DNA from: JAUNSR01 sp036655755
GTDB taxonomy: Bacteria > Bacteroidota > Bacteroidia > Bacteroidales > JAUNSR01
DNA length: 62,413 nucleotides
Direction of reading: 5' to 3'
NCBI GenBank assembly: GCA_036655755.1
Contig: JAVVPN010000006.1
Location: forward strand, 1-62,413
This document shows positions 59,479 through 62,413 of this stretch, piece by piece. Both the position numbers and the translations under genes were made by a program. Numbering within the stretch: position 1 is the first letter of the stretch; each line of letters starts with the position of its first letter. A model generated the notes under the pieces. It had not been told where the DNA came from, made no database searches, and saw only the letters and a program-made list of their open reading frames with translations.

Positions 59479-62199
59479 ATGAAAACCAAAAAAGTGTACA
59501 ACTTCGGCGATGGCCATGCCGAAGGAAGAGCGGACATGAAAAATTTATTGGGAGGCAAAGGGGCCAATCTTGCCGAAATGAACCTTATCGGCGTACCTGT
59601 CCCTCCCGGTTTTACGATTACGACAGAAGTTTGTACCGAATATAATCAACTTGGACAAGAGGCTATTATGTCATCCATTAAAGAAGAGGTTGAAAACGGT
59701 ATCAAACACATCGAATCAATTACAGGTACCATATTCGGCGATAAAAAGAACCCGTTGCTGGTTTCGGTTCGATCAGGTGCCCGCGTTTCCATGCCAGGTA
59801 TGATGGATACGGTTTTAAATCTGGGGATAAATGATGAAGCGGTCGAAGCGCTTACTATTAAGTCGGGAAATGCCCGTTTTGCCTGGGACTCGTATCGCCG
59901 TTTTATCCAAATGTATGGCGATGTAGTATTAGGAATGAAGCCTAAAAACAAGACTGATATTGATCCTTTCGAAGAGATTATCGAAACACTCAAAAAAGAA
60001 AAAGGGATAAAACTAGACAACGAACTTACCGTAGAAGATCTTAAATTACTGGTGCCTCGTTTTAAGGCAGCCGTAAAAGAGGTTACCGGAAGAGATTTCC
60101 CCGTAAATCCATGGGATCAGCTCTGGGGCGCCGTATGTGCCGTATTCGATAGCTGGATGAATGAACGCGCTATTTATTACCGCCGCATGAATCATATCCC
60201 CGAAGAATGGGGTACTGCAGTCAATGTGCAAGCAATGGTATTTGGCAACATGGGCGATTCCTCGGCAACAGGAGTAGCGTTTACGCGTGACGCAGCTACA
60301 GGCGAAGACATATTTAATGGCGAATACCTTATCAATGCGCAAGGCGAAGACGTTGTAGCAGGAATTCGTACTCCTCAACAAATTACAATCGAAGGATCTC
60401 GCCGCTGGGCTACCCTGCAAGGTATTTCGGAAGAGGATCGCAGGGCAAAATATCCATCTCTAGAAGAGACAATGCCTGAATGCGCACAAGATTTGATTCG
60501 TACGCAACAAAAACTTGAAGACTACTTCAAAGACATGCAAGACCTTGAGTTTACCATTCAGGAAGGTAAATTATGGTTATTGCAAACCCGCAACGGAAAG
60601 CGTACAGGAGAAGCAATGGTTAAAATCGCCATGGATTTTATGCGCAAAGGCGTGATCGATGAAAAAACGACCCTAAAACGGATGGAGCCGCAAAAACTCG
60701 ACGAATTGCTGCATCCTGTCTTCGATAAAAAAGCAATTAAAGCAGCAAAAGTAATTGCCAAAGGATTACCGGCCTCACCGGGTGCCGCTACTGGCCGGAT
60801 TGTATTTTTTGCAGACGATGCTGAAAAATGGGCTGACGACCAACAGAAAGTGATTCTTGTACGCATCGAAACTTCGCCCGAAGACCTCCGTGGCATGCAT
60901 GTGGCGCAAGGTATCCTGACTGCCCGTGGAGGAATGACCTCCCATGCGGCTGTAGTTGCCCGTGGCATGGGTAAATGTTGTGTTTCAGGTGCGGGTGAGA
61001 TCAAAATCGATTATAAGGCGAAAACAATCAAAATGGGCGATGACATTTACCATGAAGGAGATTGGATCTCGTTAAATGGTTCAACCGGAGAAGTCTATGA
61101 AGGAAAAGTGGGTACCATGGATCCAGAAATCAGTGGCGACTTTAAACTCTTGATGGATTTCTGCGAAAAATATACCCGCATGGATGTGCGTACCAATGCA
61201 GATACACCTCGCGACGCAGCCGTAGCACGTAAATTCGGAGCAAAAGGTATCGGCTTGTGTCGTACCGAACATATGTTTTTTGAGGGTGATCGTATTAAAG
61301 CGATGCGTGAAATGATTTTGTCAAAAACAGAACGTGGCCGACGCGAAGCGCTCAATAAACTATTGCCAATGCAACGCAGCGACTTTGCCGGCATCTTTGA
61401 AGCGATGGACGGTTATGGTGTAACGATCCGTTTACTCGATCCCCCTTTGCATGAATTTGTTCCTCATCAGTTAGCTACTCAAAAAGAGTTAGCTCAAGAA
61501 ATGGGCTTGTCGATCGAAGAGGTAAAAATGGCTTGCGACTCGCTCGAAGAGTTCAATCCGATGCTCGGACACCGTGGTTGCCGCCTAGGATGCACTTATC
61601 CCGAAATTACAGAAATGCAGGCCCGGGCTATCATTGAAGCGGCTCTCGAAACAAAAGCAAAAGGGTGCATTGTTAAACCGGAAATCATGGTTCCACTGGT
61701 AGGTGTAATTGAAGAATTGAAGCTACAAGCGTCCATTATTCATGAAACTGCCGAAAAAGTATTTAAAGAAAAAGGCGAACGCATCGACTATAAAGTGGGT
61801 ACAATGATTGAAGTGCCTCGTGCAGCCCTAACTGCCGATAAAATTGCAGAAGTAGCTGATTTCTTCTCATTCGGAACAAACGACCTCACTCAAATGACCT
61901 TTGGTTATTCGCGCGATGACGCCGGTAAATTCCTTAAAATTTATCATGAAAAAGGAATTCTCAAAACCGATCCGTTTGCAGCGCTCGATCAGGAAGGTGT
62001 AGGATGCCTTGTACGCTACGGGGTTGAAAAAGGACGTTCTACCAAACCGGGATTGAAAATCGGTATCTGCGGTGAACATGGAGGTGAACCCTCGTCGGTT
62101 GAATTCTGTAATCGCGTAGGTATGAATTACGTGAGTTGCTCTCCTTATAGAGTACCTATCGCGCGTGTGGCGGCGGCTCAAGCTGCGGTAGAGAATTAA
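59479..62199 (+). CDS. ppdK: Pyruvate, phosphate dikinase
   Basis: The 906-residue enzyme interconverts pyruvate, ATP and phosphate with phosphoenolpyruvate, AMP and pyrophosphate. The N-terminal nucleotide-binding domain has GGKGANLAEM near residue 26 and SVRSGARVSMPGMMDT near 95. The swivelling domain carries the phospho-His in GGMTSHAAVVARG near residue 490, and the C-terminal PEP barrel has GLCRTEHMF near 592 and SFGTNDLTQM near 797. All motifs are intact. The leader is long and carries copy B of the repeat. Confidence 0.97.
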   Translation: MKTKKVYNFGDGHAEGRADMKNLLGGKGANLAEMNLIGVPVPPGFTITTEVCTEYNQLGQEAIMSSIKEEVENGIKHIESITGTIFGDKKNPLLVSVRSGARVSMPGMMDTVLNLGINDEAVEALTIKSGNARFAWDSYRRFIQMYGDVVLGMKPKNKTDIDPFEEIIETLKKEKGIKLDNELTVEDLKLLVPRFKAAVKEVTGRDFPVNPWDQLWGAVCAVFDSWMNERAIYYRRMNHIPEEWGTAVNVQAMVFGNMGDSSATGVAFTRDAATGEDIFNGEYLINAQGEDVVAGIRTPQQITIEGSRRWATLQGISEEDRRAKYPSLEETMPECAQDLIRTQQKLEDYFKDMQDLEFTIQEGKLWLLQTRNGKRTGEAMVKIAMDFMRKGVIDEKTTLKRMEPQKLDELLHPVFDKKAIKAAKVIAKGLPASPGAATGRIVFFADDAEKWADDQQKVILVRIETSPEDLRGMHVAQGILTARGGMTSHAAVVARGMGKCCVSGAGEIKIDYKAKTIKMGDDIYHEGDWISLNGSTGEVYEGKVGTMDPEISGDFKLLMDFCEKYTRMDVRTNADTPRDAAVARKFGAKGIGLCRTEHMFFEGDRIKAMREMILSKTERGRREALNKLLPMQRSDFAGIFEAMDGYGVTIRLLDPPLHEFVPHQLATQKELAQEMGLSIEEVKMACDSLEEFNPMLGHRGCRLGCTYPEITEMQARAIIEAALETKAKGCIVKPEIMVPLVGVIEELKLQASIIHETAEKVFKEKGERIDYKVGTMIEVPRAALTADKIAEVADFFSFGTNDLTQMTFGYSRDDAGKFLKIYHEKGILKTDPFAALDQEGVGCLVRYGVEKGRSTKPGLKIGICGEHGGEPSSVEFCNRVGMNYVSCSPYRVPIARVAAAQAAVEN

Positions 62200-62228
62200 A
62201 AGAATTATTAAAATAGAGCTTCTACAAG

Positions 62229-62273
62229 AACCGGCTGCAATCTGATTTTTAAAAGAATCAGTTGCAGTCGGTT
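62229..62273. terminator. Imperfect hairpin after ppdK
   Basis: GAACCGGCTGCAATCTGATT pairs imperfectly with AATCAGTTGCAGTCGGTTC around an A/T loop. The trailing T tract is weak. It lies between ppdK and a convergent partial gene, so it may terminate both. Confidence 0.6.
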
Positions 62274-62292
62274 CTCATTTCAGTCAAACAGC

Positions 62293-62413
62293 TTACTCAG
62301 CTTTATTCACAAAAAACTTGGCATTGTAAATTACAGACTCACAATACGCAACAAACTCATTTATATTTTCAATCAAGATTGCTTTCAATGCAATTAATTT
62401 GTATCTTTCATCA
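62293..62413 (-). CDS. 3' end of a minus-strand gene (partial)
   Basis: A minus-strand frame stays open from the window edge to a stop at 62293-62295. Its last 39 residues include KLIALKAILIENINEF and ESVIYNAKFFVNKAE. The composition is protein-like and a hairpin follows, but too little is present to name a family. Confidence 0.45.
   Translation of the reverse strand, partial: DERYKLIALKAILIENINEFVAYCESVIYNAKFFVNKAE

Noticed and set aside
60558..61004. Minus-strand frame of 148 codons inside ppdK
   Set aside because: It is antisense to intact catalytic motifs of ppdK, is rich in Ser/Arg/Pro from mirrored codons, and has no start context.
1..62413. tRNA, rRNA, CRISPR, prophage or insertion sequence
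   Set aside because: No cloverleaf-like or rRNA sequence, regularly spaced repeat, integrase or transposase was found in any spacer or frame.

Overview
The window is an ordinary-looking stretch of chromosome from a member of the Bacteroidota, most likely the order Bacteroidales. The evidence is AT-rich DNA, genes mostly without Shine-Dalgarno sites, many upstream -7 boxes of the Bacteroidota type TAnnTTTG, a TonB-dependent receptor with a carboxypeptidase-regulatory-like N-terminus, a GT3-type glycogen synthase, NspC, many SpII lipoproteins, ribosomal protein bTHX and an exported nuclease ending in what looks like a type IX secretion (T9SS) sorting domain. That last point favours a T9SS-bearing lineage (for example Porphyromonadaceae, Dysgonomonadaceae or Paludibacter-like), but genus cannot be fixed from sequence alone. 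I see no rRNA, tRNA, CRISPR array, integrase, transposase or phage gene.

Layout. 1-7.1 kb: TPR protein, TRIC-family channel, bTHX, an SDR dehydrogenase with an NRAMP metal transporter, a small lipoprotein and exported endonuclease I. 7.2-14.9 kb: two small membrane or hypothetical genes, CorA, DUF486 protein, endonuclease III, a SPOR lipoprotein, an AraC regulator overlapping cutC and followed by an RclC/YkgB-like membrane protein, then a paralogue of the earlier membrane protein. 15-26.2 kb: DUF3859 protein, UPF1/DNA2-like helicase, CBM9-like protein with a second SDR, haemolysin-III protein, sialidase, M13 peptidase and ABC-F protein. 26.2-31.4 kb, minus strand: a pirin-like cupin with cysK, and a three-gene metal module (His/Cys-rich exported protein, TonB receptor, HMA protein). 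31.6-36.7 kb, plus strand: lipoprotein, rsmG, metallo-beta-lactamase-fold hydrolase, single-chain gcvP. 36.8-41.7 kb, minus: YigZ and a glycogen operon (GT3 synthase then GT35 phosphorylase). 42-48.4 kb: SHOCT protein, small conserved protein, acyltransferase with omega-amidase, META lipoprotein, nspC and a PcrA/UvrD helicase. 48.6-62.4 kb: superoxide dismutase, alanine dehydrogenase, metallophosphoesterase with tex, short FolK-like protein, degenerate pirin, exported thioredoxin, two tandem YaaA proteins, an RlmD/RumA-type methyltransferase, pyruvate phosphate dikinase, and the 3' end of a minus-strand gene at the edge.

Themes. Metal and oxidative stress genes recur: NRAMP, CorA, CutC, the TonB/HMA module, superoxide dismutase, two YaaA proteins and thioredoxin. 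Central metabolism is represented by glycogen turnover, PPDK, alanine dehydrogenase and glycine decarboxylase. Rho-independent terminators are abundant and several decide start codons by overlapping longer open frames.

The most unusual signals are non-coding. A hairpin-bearing leader element occurs in three copies, each ending at an ATG (before the folK-like gene, the first yaaA, and a 13-codon open frame before ppdK). A GC-rich nested palindrome lies downstream of nspC. Two hairpins lie between the metal-module genes. Perfect inverted repeats precede corA and a DUF3298-type lipoprotein gene. Among proteins, the pirin at 54.6 kb has lost most of its metal-binding histidines, and the metal module is the best candidate for an incompletely described system. 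Calls rest on reading motifs by eye; no database search was run.
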